Below, one piece after another: positions 27,283 to 37,048 of a DNA stretch of 64,000 bases. Where the stretch lies: assembly GCA_018466975.1 (NCBI GenBank), contig CM031558.1:1674001-1738000 (forward strand), written 5' to 3'. Source of the stretch: Sparassis latifolia (taxonomy: Eukaryota; Basidiomycota; Agaricomycetes; Polyporales; Sparassidaceae). The position numbers and the translations under genes are program-made. The notes under the pieces are model-generated. The model searched no databases, was not told the DNA's origin, and saw only the letters and a list, made by a program, of their open reading frames with translations. Numbering within the stretch: the first letter of the stretch is position 1; each line of letters opens with the position of its first letter.

Positions 27283-30200
27283 TTATTGACGAGCTTCCCA
27301 GACATCGAGAGCGGCGCAATCGAGGAGCTCGCGACGGGGAAGCCATTGATCGCCTTCCGCATCTCATCCTTTCCAGCGGACAAGATATTGGAGACCATGC
27401 CCGCGACGGCGCTGATCAATAATTCTATCGATCTCCCATTCCTCCGCACCTACTTCGGTGATAATTGGACCAGGGCGATCAGGTTGGTGCATCGGGAAGA
27501 GGAGGGGATCATTGGGGCGATAGCGTTCGAGTTGTGAAGAATGGAAGGTAGGGACGACGTTCATAGTCTCCGGCAGCTGTAGCGTATAGTGTGAGGTTTC
27601 AGGATATGCCGCGATGATCTCGTAAGGACTGTCGAAATGAGGCATGAATTTCGCTACACGAGTATCGCCACGTTGCATGTAATCGCGTCGGCGGTGCAGG
27701 GTGGACAGTAGAACCTTATCGCCAATCGTGAAGTGAGGGTCGGGGTCTCGATGTGCGTTAGCGCTATCCGCTTGAGCTACTTTAGGTGCAAGAAGGTTAT
27801 CTTGAGCCTCGAGAGTATCGACCTTGATGCAACGAATGAGATCTGCTGCGGTGCAAGCATCGAGTTCGGATGTGTGCGAAGCGATAGAGGTGACATCCAC
27901 GCGGAAGAGTGGAGGAATTATGCGTGGCAAGCGGCCCATCCTTAGCTGGAATGGGGTAAGGCCGACGGAAGCGTTGACTGTGTTCATAATGCAGAATCTG
28001 ACGTAAGGCAATGCTCGTGCCCAGCCAGTCTGGTTACGCTCGACATGGAAGCGGAGGCATTGGATTGTCGTCTTATTCGTGCGCTCGGAGAGGCCATCAG
28101 TTTGCGGGTGGAAGGAAGTGGACATTTTGTGCTTTACACCGGTGAGACGACACAGTGATTTCCAGAATGCAGAGATGAACTTCGCGTCGCGGTCTGAGAT
28201 GATGTCTTCGGGTAGGCCGTTCTCGCAGTACCATGCGTCGAAGAATAGCACAGCAAATTCTGACGCAGTGGTGTCAGTGCGAGTCGGAATGAGGCGGACA
28301 TCAGATCCGAGACAGTCAGTGACGGTCGCAATCGCATCGAATCCATTGTCTTCTGGGAGAGGACCGATGAAGTCGATGGTGATGGAACTACAGTGTGTGT
28401 CAGGGACAGGCAGGGGGTGGAGGGGCCTGGATGGTTTGTGGGTGTGCCCCTTGTTGCGCTGGCAGTCTGTACAAGTGGGGACGTATGCCTGTTTGAGATC
28501 ACGTCGCATATTGTGCCAGTAGTAAGCATCGCGGAGTGTCGCGTATGACTTCTCTGCTCCGAAGTGGCCGAGGGAGTCATGAGCAAGACGATATAAGCTT
28601 TCACGCAGATCACCATATGTGGGGATGACAAGACGTTCACCAAGGTAAAGCAGACCATCCTGCAGATGAACATCCGGAGTAGATTCTGTGTTCTGGAGAA
28701 GTTTCTGGCAGAAACTGTCAGTGGCATAGCCTAGGCGAATGTCAGCAAGGACGGAAGGATCTGTGTCAATGCGGAAGACTGCTGCGAGAATTCCCAGTTC
28801 TGCACGTGCAATGTCATCGTCGGTGTCGGGTGGGAGGCGCGATAACGCATCCGCGACAGTGTTCTCTTCTCCCGGAATGTAACAGATCTGAAAATCGTAG
28901 TCAGCGAGAAACTCTTGCCAACGTACTTGACGCCGGCTGAGGTCCCATTGTGACTGGAAGTTCTCGAGGGTCTTGTGATCTGTGTAAATGATAAATGGCG
29001 CACCGAGGAGATCGCTATGCCATTTCTTGAGTGCGCAGATGATCGCCAACATTTCTTTCTCGTGGGTCAGATATCGTGAAGCAGGACCCGAGATTTGTTG
29101 GGATTCAAAGACTACAGGTCGCGACATGACCCAGGTGGGACCTACGGATAGGACAGCACCAGTTCCCCATTCGCTGGCATCTGTTGTCACGTAGATCTTG
29201 TTATCACCGAGGTTGTCATGATCGACGGTGGTCAAGCATTCGCGGCTGAGTACGAGTTCCTTGATCCTCTCGAAGGCGTCTTGATGTCAGGATTCCCAAG
29301 TGGGAAACACCTTGTCGGCCGTCTTCAGTGTAAGAGGAGTGAGAACGGAGGTGTGTGCAGTGAGCTGAGGTAAGAATGAAGAGATGTACCATACAAGTCC
29401 GAGGAACGCACGGACATCTTTTGCGTTACGTGGAACTGGCCAGTCCATGATACGGGCAACCTTGTTGGGGTCTGCCTCGATTCCTCGGGCAGAGATGTGG
29501 TGTCCAAGGAAGTCGATTTCGGAACAAAAGAGGCTGGTCTTTTTGATGGAGCAGAATAGGTGAGCGTTGCGAAGTGCTTCAAGGACCGTGGCGACATTGC
29601 ATTCGTGTTCTTCAAGGGACTGAGACCAGATGATGATGTCATCTAGGTACACATGACAGATGCGGCCGATGTGTTGGTGCAATGCAGAGGTCATACGACG
29701 TTGATGTGTGGAGGGAGCGTTGCGACATCCTTGGGGCATTACCAGCCACTCATAGAGACCAAACGGAGTGTGAACCACTGTGTACTTCACATCGTCGGGG
29801 TGTACGCGAGTCTGGTAAAATGCATTGGTCATGTCCAACTTTCCCCAAATCTTTCCTTTTGCGCAGTCGGTAAGAATGTCGTCAATGCGGGGGAGGGGGA
29901 AGCGGTTGGGGACGGTGTTCTGGTTGAGTTGGCGGTAGTCATTGACCCAACGTGGAAGTGCGGTCGGGTCAGACTTAGGGATGATGAAAGCGGGTGCCAC
30001 ATATTCGCTTGAGGACGGGCGCATACAACCGGCATCAAGGTGTTGTTGCAAGAGAGTCTGCCAAGCATCTCGATACTTGCACGGGCAAGCGTAGGAGCAA
30101 GTGGCGATGACTTTACTGGGGTCCTTGAGCAAGAATCGATGGTAGACATCAGTGGGCAAGTCAGCAAGTGGCGGTGTGCCAGTGGGGAACCGGTCAATGA

Positions 30201-30850
30201 ATTGTTGCTTGTACTTGAGATCAAGGTCGAGTAGATGTTGTTGTGATGCGAGTTGTTCGATACGAGTGCAAACGAATGGTACTGGGTCAGCGGCCAGGAC
30301 AGTTTCGCATTGACGATCAACAATCTGTCACTGTGCACGGAGACGTTCTCTCAGTTCCTCGATCATACTGCATGTGGCTGCCACCACACGAGACGACGAG
30401 GAGAGAGGATGACTTGTGGGCACTCGTTTAGGTGTTGTCGGGGTTGCAAGAAGTGCATATCTCGATTCCTTCTGGGTCACAGTGCGGTGTTCGTCATCAA
30501 CAATAAGTCTGTTTGCAGCCATGAAGGGTAGACCTAATAGTACAGGCATCTCTAGGCCAGGCATGATGAGAGCAGGAACGACAAGAGAACGGAAAGAATG
30601 GTCCAGAGAGTCCAACTTTAACTTCACCCAATGCGATGATAATGAGACCGACTTCCCCCCATCCTTCGCGGTATGAAAGGCGCGTCCAGATGAGACAGGC
30701 TTCGGAAGAGGCCGACGGCAGAGACCGAGTTTGTGAACGAGAGATTCACTAATCAGTACTGCATGGGAGCCATCGTCAATTAAGGCACGAATGTGAAGGG
30801 GAGATTCGACTTTTGGTCCGAGAACAGGACGTCTGGTTTACAGGAAAGAC
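27283..30850 (-). pseudogene. E4 pol: protease, RT, RNase H, integrase, chromodomain
   Basis: One frame runs from about 30,845 to 27,283 with only three stops, all TGA (30,328-30,330, 29,287-29,289, 27,364-27,366). Order: retropepsin-like segment ALIDDGSHAVLIS (DDG where DSG/DTG is usual), RT with FGLYEWLVMPQGCRNAPST and active site VYLDDIIIWS, RNase H (VTTDASEWGTGAVLS, YTDHKTLENF), integrase zinc finger (HDSLGHFGAEKS to CTDCQRNKG), catalytic core (TIDFIGPLPED, IISDRDAKFISAFW, HPQTDGLSERTNK), and chromodomain (EWEIDRIIDQ, LQYLVRWKG, then DAEGDQWLPRREL after the last TGA). It copies genomic RNA into DNA and inserts it; the chromodomain would steer insertion to marked chromatin. Confidence 0.92.
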
Positions 30851-32074
30851 GGCTGCGACATAGGCAGGTTCCTCGCTGGCATCCTGGACCACAGCAGCGG
30901 CGACCTTGCGCTTTCCGTCCTTGACTGCTTTGATACGATCTGCGACGTTAGCCTCCGAAATTGGGGTGTAGGAAGCAGCATCAGGGAAGCCATTCGGGCA
31001 TGTCGCCGAGGTATGGTCCTGTTCAGGTAAGCAGCATTTGTAGCAACCGCGGTACTTCTGAAGGACGTTGCGCTCATCCTGAGTTATTTTCTGCAGTTTA
31101 GTGAAGGTGCTGCCAACGTTGTCGGCAGCAGAGCGTTTGGCACCAGCAGATGAGGAGGACTTATCAGTGTTTGTCTTATTGGCCAGGGGACGTGCCGTGA
31201 AGTGTTTAGCGCATTCCTTGGCAACAGCGTTGGCGACGGCGGTGTTGACGTGGTCGTCTTCCTCGCAGAGTTCCTCGTCGAGTTCCTGGACTGCGAGGAG
31301 CCATTGGGAAAAAAGGACAATATCGTTGAGTTCACGTGCATGATGTGGGGAGTTCATTTTCTTCTTCAGGCGGGCATTGACACCTGCGCGAAGCTGCTGA
31401 TGGAGCTCGGTGTTGTCCAGGGCCTGTGTTGTGCGAGAGATGACGGCTGCCTTGGACTGTATCTCATTCGCCCAGTCCCAGAAGGGATGATCACCTTGGC
31501 GCGCTCCCATAACCTCATCGCGGATGGTGCTATCCCAGTCATGGGGGAGGTAAGTGGCGCGTACTTCCATCATGAAATCCTCGAAGGAAAGAGCATCGAG
31601 GCGTCCTTGGTGGGCATCGTACCACATGGCAAGGTGGGGGTAATCCATGCGCGACGCTACCATCGATACCTGAAGTTCATCTGCGAGCTGTGCCTTGCGG
31701 AAGTGGCGTTCACATGCGGTCTGCCAAGTATTGATGACCGACGGTGTGAGATCGCCGGGAAGGAGCTTCGGTGCTTGGCTCTCCTTGGGGAACTCAACGG
31801 TCGCGACTTTCTTCGTCATCGTAGGTGGGTATATGCGCATTGGTTCGGTGGCGGCAGTTTCCACGGGTGCTAGTTCGTGGATTATGGGGGATGGAGGAGA
31901 TGAAGAAATGTCGGAGAGGGAGGAAACAGAGGAGAGGGAAGGTGATATGGTCGCGTCGTCGATGGCAGTCAACAGCGCGGTGTCTTGTTCTAGGTGAGCT
32001 CGGCTTCGTGTCCTCAGGGGGACAACGACGGTTGGGAGATAACGATTCGACGGAATGGTTGGAGGCGGTTGCAC
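30776..32074 (-). CDS. E4 gag
   Basis: A 432-codon frame. The N-terminus is Ser/Pro-rich; the capsid-like part has LLPGDLTPSVINTWQTACER, MWYDAHQGRLDALSFEDFM and FWDWANEIQSKAAV. A zinc knuckle with odd spacing follows (CYKCCLPEQDHTSATC, CX2CX6HX4C). No ATG was found at the very start (GTG at 32,074); initiation may use the internal MRIYPPT region or an unseen intron. It overlaps pol, which lies one base further on (+1 frame), near TTTCCTGTAAACC. Confidence 0.8.
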   Translation of the reverse strand: MQPPPTIPSNRYLPTVVVPLRTRSRAHLEQDTALLTAIDDATISPSLSSVSSLSDISSSPPSPIIHELAPVETAATEPMRIYPPTMTKKVATVEFPKESQAPKLLPGDLTPSVINTWQTACERHFRKAQLADELQVSMVASRMDYPHLAMWYDAHQGRLDALSFEDFMMEVRATYLPHDWDSTIRDEVMGARQGDHPFWDWANEIQSKAAVISRTTQALDNTELHQQLRAGVNARLKKKMNSPHHARELNDIVLFSQWLLAVQELDEELCEEDDHVNTAVANAVAKECAKHFTARPLANKTNTDKSSSSAGAKRSAADNVGSTFTKLQKITQDERNVLQKYRGCYKCCLPEQDHTSATCPNGFPDAASYTPISEANVADRIKAVKDGKRKVAAAVVQDASEEPAYVAAVFPVNQTSCSRTKSRISPSHSCLN

Positions 32075-32133
32075 ATGGTGGTGACCCGTGTTACGAAACG
32101 GTTCAGCAGTGTTTGTTCAACGTTCAAAAAAAA

Positions 32134-32362
32134 GTGGAACCCGACACGGGTCAGGAACATGGCAGAAGCAGACAGCGACGGAATGGGAACAAGACTTCGT
32201 TGCATATAAGTAGAAGTAAGGAATACAGAATATTGGACATACCTTCGTTGCGTATAAGTAGAAGTAAGGAACGCAACGAAGGATGTTCGAACATGGTGTC
32301 GTCGCAAGCAAACAAGTACAAACAGTATGTGAGTATATGTGGTAAGTACGCGGCGTGCTTAC
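32134..32362 (-). repeat. E4 5' LTR (229 bp)
   Basis: See the paired LTR at 27,030. A TATAAGTAG motif within it is a plausible promoter element. The internal side begins with a run of T (element orientation) and no clear tRNA primer-binding site. Confidence 0.9.
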
Positions 32363-32367
32363 AATAT

Positions 32368-32720
32368 GCTCTTTAGTATCAGTTTGTAATGAGTTTAGAA
32401 TAGTCTGAAAATGTCACCTGGTATCACTTTGTAAGATGCTTACAATAGTTGATAAGAGCCTTACAATACCCTACAAAGTGCTATATTGACTCCTAGTGTG
32501 TCTAGTAATGTTTAGTAAGTCTTCTGTAATGCCTCATTATGCCATTTATTGAATTCTAGTACATCCTCTAGTATTGGTTTGTAAGAACCTTAGAATGACC
32601 TACAAGACTGCCTAGTTACCATTACAATGGCCTGCTATACTGTCTACTGACACCTAGGATGGGATCTAGTATGAGTTTCTAAGGACCTTACATAATGTCA
32701 CAATTTTCCTGGTATTTGTG
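32368..32720. repeat. Degenerate repeat, right of E4
   Basis: Continuation of the tract at 26,880: CTAGTATGAGTTTCTAAGGACCTTAC-type units, roughly 100 bp apart. Confidence 0.5.
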
Positions 32721-32767
32721 CGATTTTTCTGAATTTTATTGTAAGTGTTTGCTCTAGCCACAAGTCA

Positions 32768-32870
32768 CGTGCCACATGGGCGTTGATGAGACGACAAAAA
32801 CTCGCGCTGCCACGTGATGCAGCGCGAGTTTTTGTCATCTCACTAACACCCAAATAGGCGCTGTGGCACG
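32768..32870. mobile_element. Foldback (MITE-like) element, about 103 bp
   Basis: A long imperfect palindrome: CGTGCCAC at the left pairs with GTGGCACG at the right, and ACAAAAACTCGCGCTG pairs with CAGCGCGAGTTTTTGT around a short loop CCACGTGATG. It is absent from the corresponding place near the right inverted repeat. I found no clear target duplication. Confidence 0.65.
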
Positions 32871-32880
32871 AAACTCGAGT

Positions 32881-33272
32881 GACATGTCACCTGGACCTCA
32901 CGTGTTCCTAAGCTAATAAGCTTGTCAAGCGCCCCCGGTACGGCAAGCTAATAGGCTTAATTGGCCTAAGTCCCGCACACTGCCAGTAACACTGGGAATA
33001 TTGTGGGCTCGATGCCCAAAGCATCGAGCTTACATGATAGCGCTGATAAGGCCCGTGTTGTCATCGGCACTGATGTATAGATAGCACGTGCCACCCCGCC
33101 GGTCATCATCAGGTACCGCCGGCTATCGGATCCCACTTCTGCACCCAATGCCGGCGCCCTCGTCGCCGCCATCCCCGACGATGACGACGACAATTCCCTT
33201 GTATCTTCCCCAATTCTCTCCATTTTTTTTCGCTTTTTTGATGTTCTATGACCATGTAGCTGTACTGTAGCT
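32881..33272 (+). repeat. Inverted repeat, left copy, flanking the KDZ genes
   Basis: About 390 bases match the reverse complement of 40,618-41,006 at roughly 90% by eye. Shared segments include CTAAGCTAATAAGCTTGTCA, TAATAGGCTTAATTGGCCTA, and TTTTTTCGCTTTTTTGATG at the inner end. Confidence 0.85.
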
Positions 33273-33599
33273 CCACCACAGTAGACTCTTCAGATACTCA
33301 CTGGTAATTGCACCTAATGTTTCTTGAGACAATGATGGGCAGGCAAAGGAACCTAATTCCATTGAGATTAAATCTATCCACACCTATGGAAGGGGAGGAG
33401 ATGTAATGTGAAAGAAGGAACAAGTGTAGTAGTATGGTGAGATGAAAGGGCCGTGGGGAATATATGAAGTAGAAAGAGGCGATGGGAAGGAGGGGGTAAC
33501 AACGAAAGGAAATAGTGCCAGTAGAGGAGAAGGCCACAGACAAAGGGTAAAGGCAAAGGCAAACATGATGGTCAGAGCGAAGGTGGCGGCGATGGAGGG

Positions 33600-33785
33600 A
33601 GGTAAGGATAGAGGCGACGAGCAGTAGTGATGATGATAAAGGCGATGGTAATGGAGGGCGACAGCGATCGAGGCGATGGCGATGGAGGGCGACAGTGATG
33701 GAGGGCGACGGCTATGGAGGGGTGAAGGTAACAAAGAGCGTGGTGGCGATAGAGAAGGCGATAGGGAGGGCGATCGAGGAGACAA
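33600..33785 (+). repeat. Purine-rich GGCGATGGAGGGCGACAG repeat
   Basis: Irregular tandem variants of GGCGAT-GGAGGGCGACAG lie just 3' of the HMG-like gene, inside the KDZ element. No gene is visible in 33,280-33,785. Confidence 0.6.
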
Positions 33786-33789
33786 GACA

Positions 33790-35309
33790 TGCCACCTACT
33801 TACATGGTGGATGGCACTGTATCTTCCATCATGGACGGTGACACATTCTCGACCACCCCTGCCGTCTTCTTCTTCACCCGAGGACCCCTCTTCACACCCT
33901 TGTCACTGCGCGACTTCCGAGTTTTCTTGGGAACCGCGAGGCCCGAACCATCTGGAGCGGAGACGACGTTCACAAAGTCTGTGAACGGTGCACCCATCTT
34001 TGCTCGTTTGCACTGAGAGGCCCCGTCCGTGACATCGGCCTGCTGGGGACGCTTGTTTGCGTAGGTCTCAGGACTGTGGTCGTTGGTGGGCAGAGTCACA
34101 GAGGACGCGGCTACCATGTTCTGACCAGTGGATGGGGGCAAAATGATGTTAGACGGGGAATCTACCGGTGTAGCATGCACCACGAGCTCAGAAGATGCCT
34201 GGACAGTGTCGGCCTCCTGCACAGTGTCGGCGTCCTGACAGTGTCTTCCTGATCATCTCCAGCCTCTGTTGTCACCTGCCGAGACCGTCGCTCCAATCAC
34301 TGCATCCACTCCTCATCAGGCATGGACCGGAAGCACGTGCGACCAGACTCCCAGGACCCGAACAAGATCTCAAGTTTGGTATGCGAGCCTACATCCCCGG
34401 GGCAGCAGAACTTAGGCAACGGCCAGTTCTCGATAACTACACCGAACTTTGCGGTAATTTGGGTGTCGAAGTTGAGGTACACCATCCGCGAGATAGAGCC
34501 TCTCACTGCAGCTCATTCTATCAAACCAGTCAGAATTAATACAAAACATTTGCGGCCGCACTTACTGAGCTTCTGCTGCCTTCGACTCTGGAAATACAAT
34601 ATCCTTCCATATGCATTGCAAGCTCTTGTACAGTGCACTTAGTGGTCGTCGCAATAAAGTGGGCTAAGCGCGGGTTGCTGTAGAATATAAAAGGCTGGTT
34701 GTACTGATTGACATCCGACCTCACAGCGAACATGAGGACTTCGGTGCCGGTACGATCGTGAAGGGCCACCAGCTGAAAAAGCGGAGTAGTCAGCATGGTC
34801 GGTGAGTACATGAGAAAACTACGTACCTCGTGCTCAATATTTGCCATAGTCATTCGCGCATCATTGAATGCGCTCAGAGGGACATTGTGCTCGGCATGGG
34901 CGCGCATGCTTCGGCGCTCATCCAAAGCCTTCACTTCGTCTTCAGTAGCTGCTTCTTGCTCCTCCTTCGACATGCTCTTCCATCACGTTGATATATCCTT
35001 GATTATGGCGGCAGACACACGCGAGCATTGCATGATGGCCTTGAAGTAGTAGTCAACACTGTGAGAACCGAAGCGCTCATGGAGGCGCTCTGCTTTGGTG
35101 AGAACCACCTCCCTCGCTTCTCGAAGCGCGATGTGATATGCGTCCTTGTGCTCCTTCCGCTTCACCTTCAGCAAAGCCTTTTCTGCAGGGGTGCGGGAAA
35201 AGATCTTGCGTTTCATGCGGTGTCGCCATGGGTAGCGCGTCTGGGTAGTCGATGGTTTACGCCCTCTGGTAGGGAGGCACTGCAAGCTATCAGGGCCCAT
35301 CCTGACCAT
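33790..35309 (-). pseudogene. KDZ-associated hypothetical protein (HMG-like N-terminus, basic C-terminus), one nonsense codon
   Basis: Blocks in order on the minus strand: about 35,276-34,823, about 34,765-34,555, about 34,506-34,300 and 34,222-33,800, separated by GT-AG introns. The first has KIFSRTPAEKALLKVKRK, ERFGSHSVDYYFKAIMQCS, then WKSMSKEEQEAATEDEVKAL, which recalls HMG-box-like segments; NVPLSAFNDARMTMANIEHE follows. The second has LVALHDRTGTEVLMFAVRSD and CTVQELAMHMEGYCI. The third has YLNFDTQITAKFGVVIENWP and LFGSWESGRTCFRSM. The last is basic (KKTRKSRSDKGVKRGPRVKK), a likely nuclear signal. One TGA lies at 34,983-34,985, in frame between KDIST and WKSM. Proteins of this type recur across Agaricomycetes without known function; DNA binding is inferred. 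Confidence 0.55.
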
Positions 35310-35497
35310 GCGTCAAAGGGCCGTGTTCTCATGTCACAGCGGTGGAAGAGGGGATCACAGAAGCAAGGGAAGCAGTGGGGTGGGAACGACATGTCATAGT
35401 TTTTATTCCTCACGTGACTATGTTGGAGATTCACAAAAAACATAGAGGAATACAGGACATTTAGGAAACTAAGATCTGAGGCCTGAATATTGAGTAT

Positions 35498-36811
35498 CTA
35501 TACCTGAGGAAGTACCAACAAATGCCACAGCCATTGAGCATTCACAGATAGTCCCATGGCATCAACAAACCCTGCAAATTCCTCCAAAGTACTGCTATGA
35601 ATGCGTGCTTGCACAATGCGCAGGAGAACGTTGTGAGACATCGGATGTGTTTGGAAATAGACGTCTGCCATCTCTCCGAGAAAGAACACAGGATGACCAT
35701 GTGGCACCTCCGCAGAAGTCTCCTGCACGTCCAATGCCGGAGATGAAGCGTAAAAGACAGGATGCCAGAAGAGCTGTCTGAGAACATGTAGGCCATTGGG
35801 AGAGCTGCCATTCGCGCTCGTTGAGGGGCGTCATCGTAAATCATCTCCAATGCTGAGATCTAACAAGATCAGTTAAGGTTTGTCACCGGGAGATGAGTGT
35901 ACTCACTGTTAATCATGTGTAACAGCTGAGTCTGCACATCGATGGCGGACTGTGTACTGGAGGACCGCTGGGTCTGCACATCCACGGCGGTCTGTGTACT
36001 AGATGAAGCCCTTGGAGTCCCCACCATCAACGGCATTGCAGTGGTATGTATGTCTGTTGCACGCGAGATTGCTGCACGACCATGGGATGATGCCGTGGAA
36101 TGCACCGGAGAAGGCACTGTGCACACGATCGGGGCCAGTGACGTAGGTGTTGGCCCGTGTGGACTGGCTGTGCTCATGGTTGTGTGTGAATGCAATGGAC
36201 TTCGTCGATATGGTGGTGGCAAAGATGTGGCAGGTGACGCAGTGTTGACAGCTGTGGTACCTGCAGCAGCTGGCGGGGCACTGCGCTTCAGCCAAAAAAG
36301 TAAGGCTGCAAGGAACGAATTCTCCTTGATGTGCATGGCTCTGGAGAATTGTGTCAGTGGCTGCACATCCCCCGACCTGTAGTGATCACGGTAAGATGTG
36401 TCCTGAAAATTGTGAGCTCAGTTAACTTACCACTCCCCATCACAGTAGATACCATTTTTTATGCCCCAAACGACAGTGTAGAACTTGCGGCCCAATGGCA
36501 GCAAGTTCCCGATTGCTGTCGAAGTTGTAATGTACTGTATGAGCGCAATCGAGTCTCTTGCAGCTCCTACATAATGCAGCATGTCCGCGAGAGCATCGTA
36601 AACTTCGTGGGCATCCTCACTGCTGGTGCATCGGACAATGAGAGGCAGCAGGCCGCTGCTATGCCTAACGGCAACATTGCGTGGGCTTCGCAGATGTGAG
36701 TACCATTTACCTTGTAAATGATTTGTGGATTGTCACCCACCGCGTTGGTGAATATACGCCAGGTTGGTTGTTACCGATAACAGCATAAAAGTGGATCGTA
36801 GCGGAAGACAT
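35498..36811 (-). pseudogene. KDZ-associated protein with viroplasmin/RNase H N-terminal-like motifs
   Basis: The first exon starts at 36,811 and reads IHFYAVIGNNQPGVYSP; a second copy of the motif occurs near 36,480 (LGRKFYTVVWGIKNGIYCDG). Both fit the FYxVxxG...GxY core of the caulimovirus-viroplasmin/RNase H1 N-terminal domain family, which binds nucleic acid. Next come YRSGDVQPLTQFSRAMHIKE, a Ser/Thr/Pro-rich region with a duplicated SSSTQ(T/S)A(V/I)DVQTQ unit, then near 35,750-35,498 HPVFFLGEMADVYFQTHP and LEEFAGFVDAMGLSVNAQWL before the stop at 35,498. Exon joins are not all resolved and frames change between blocks, so decay or unseen introns are possible. Confidence 0.45.
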
Positions 36812-37048
36812 GTGCATAGAAGTGCGATGTGCGAGTAGCAAGGTGCGCGCGCGGAGAGTGATTTGCTATAGATCGATGTGCACCATTGCGACTTACACTG
36901 CCAATCGTACTCTAAGATTGCGGCCTACTGCAGTGACCAGTGCATTCAGCTCAGGATACTGCCACACTGCAAATGCTCAGACAATAGGCCCTCCGTGATA
37001 ATCTCGCAATATATTTATATTGTCAGACATACAGAAGACATCATGTAA

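Larger units (their letters stand above)
27030..32362 (-). mobile_element. E4: Ty3 chromovirus, 5.3 kb, nearly complete
   Basis: Minus-strand element with 229-bp LTRs, perfect 5-bp target duplication AATAT, gag, pol in the +1 frame, C-terminal chromodomain, and a purine-rich tract next to the 3' LTR (near 27,262-27,275). It is unrelated to E2/E3 beyond the family level. It is inactivated by at least three TGA codons but the LTRs are almost identical, so insertion is recent. Confidence 0.92.

Noticed and set aside
31202..31873. 223-codon plus-strand ORF
   Set aside because: Antisense to E4 gag, which has capsid and zinc-knuckle motifs; the plus frame has none.
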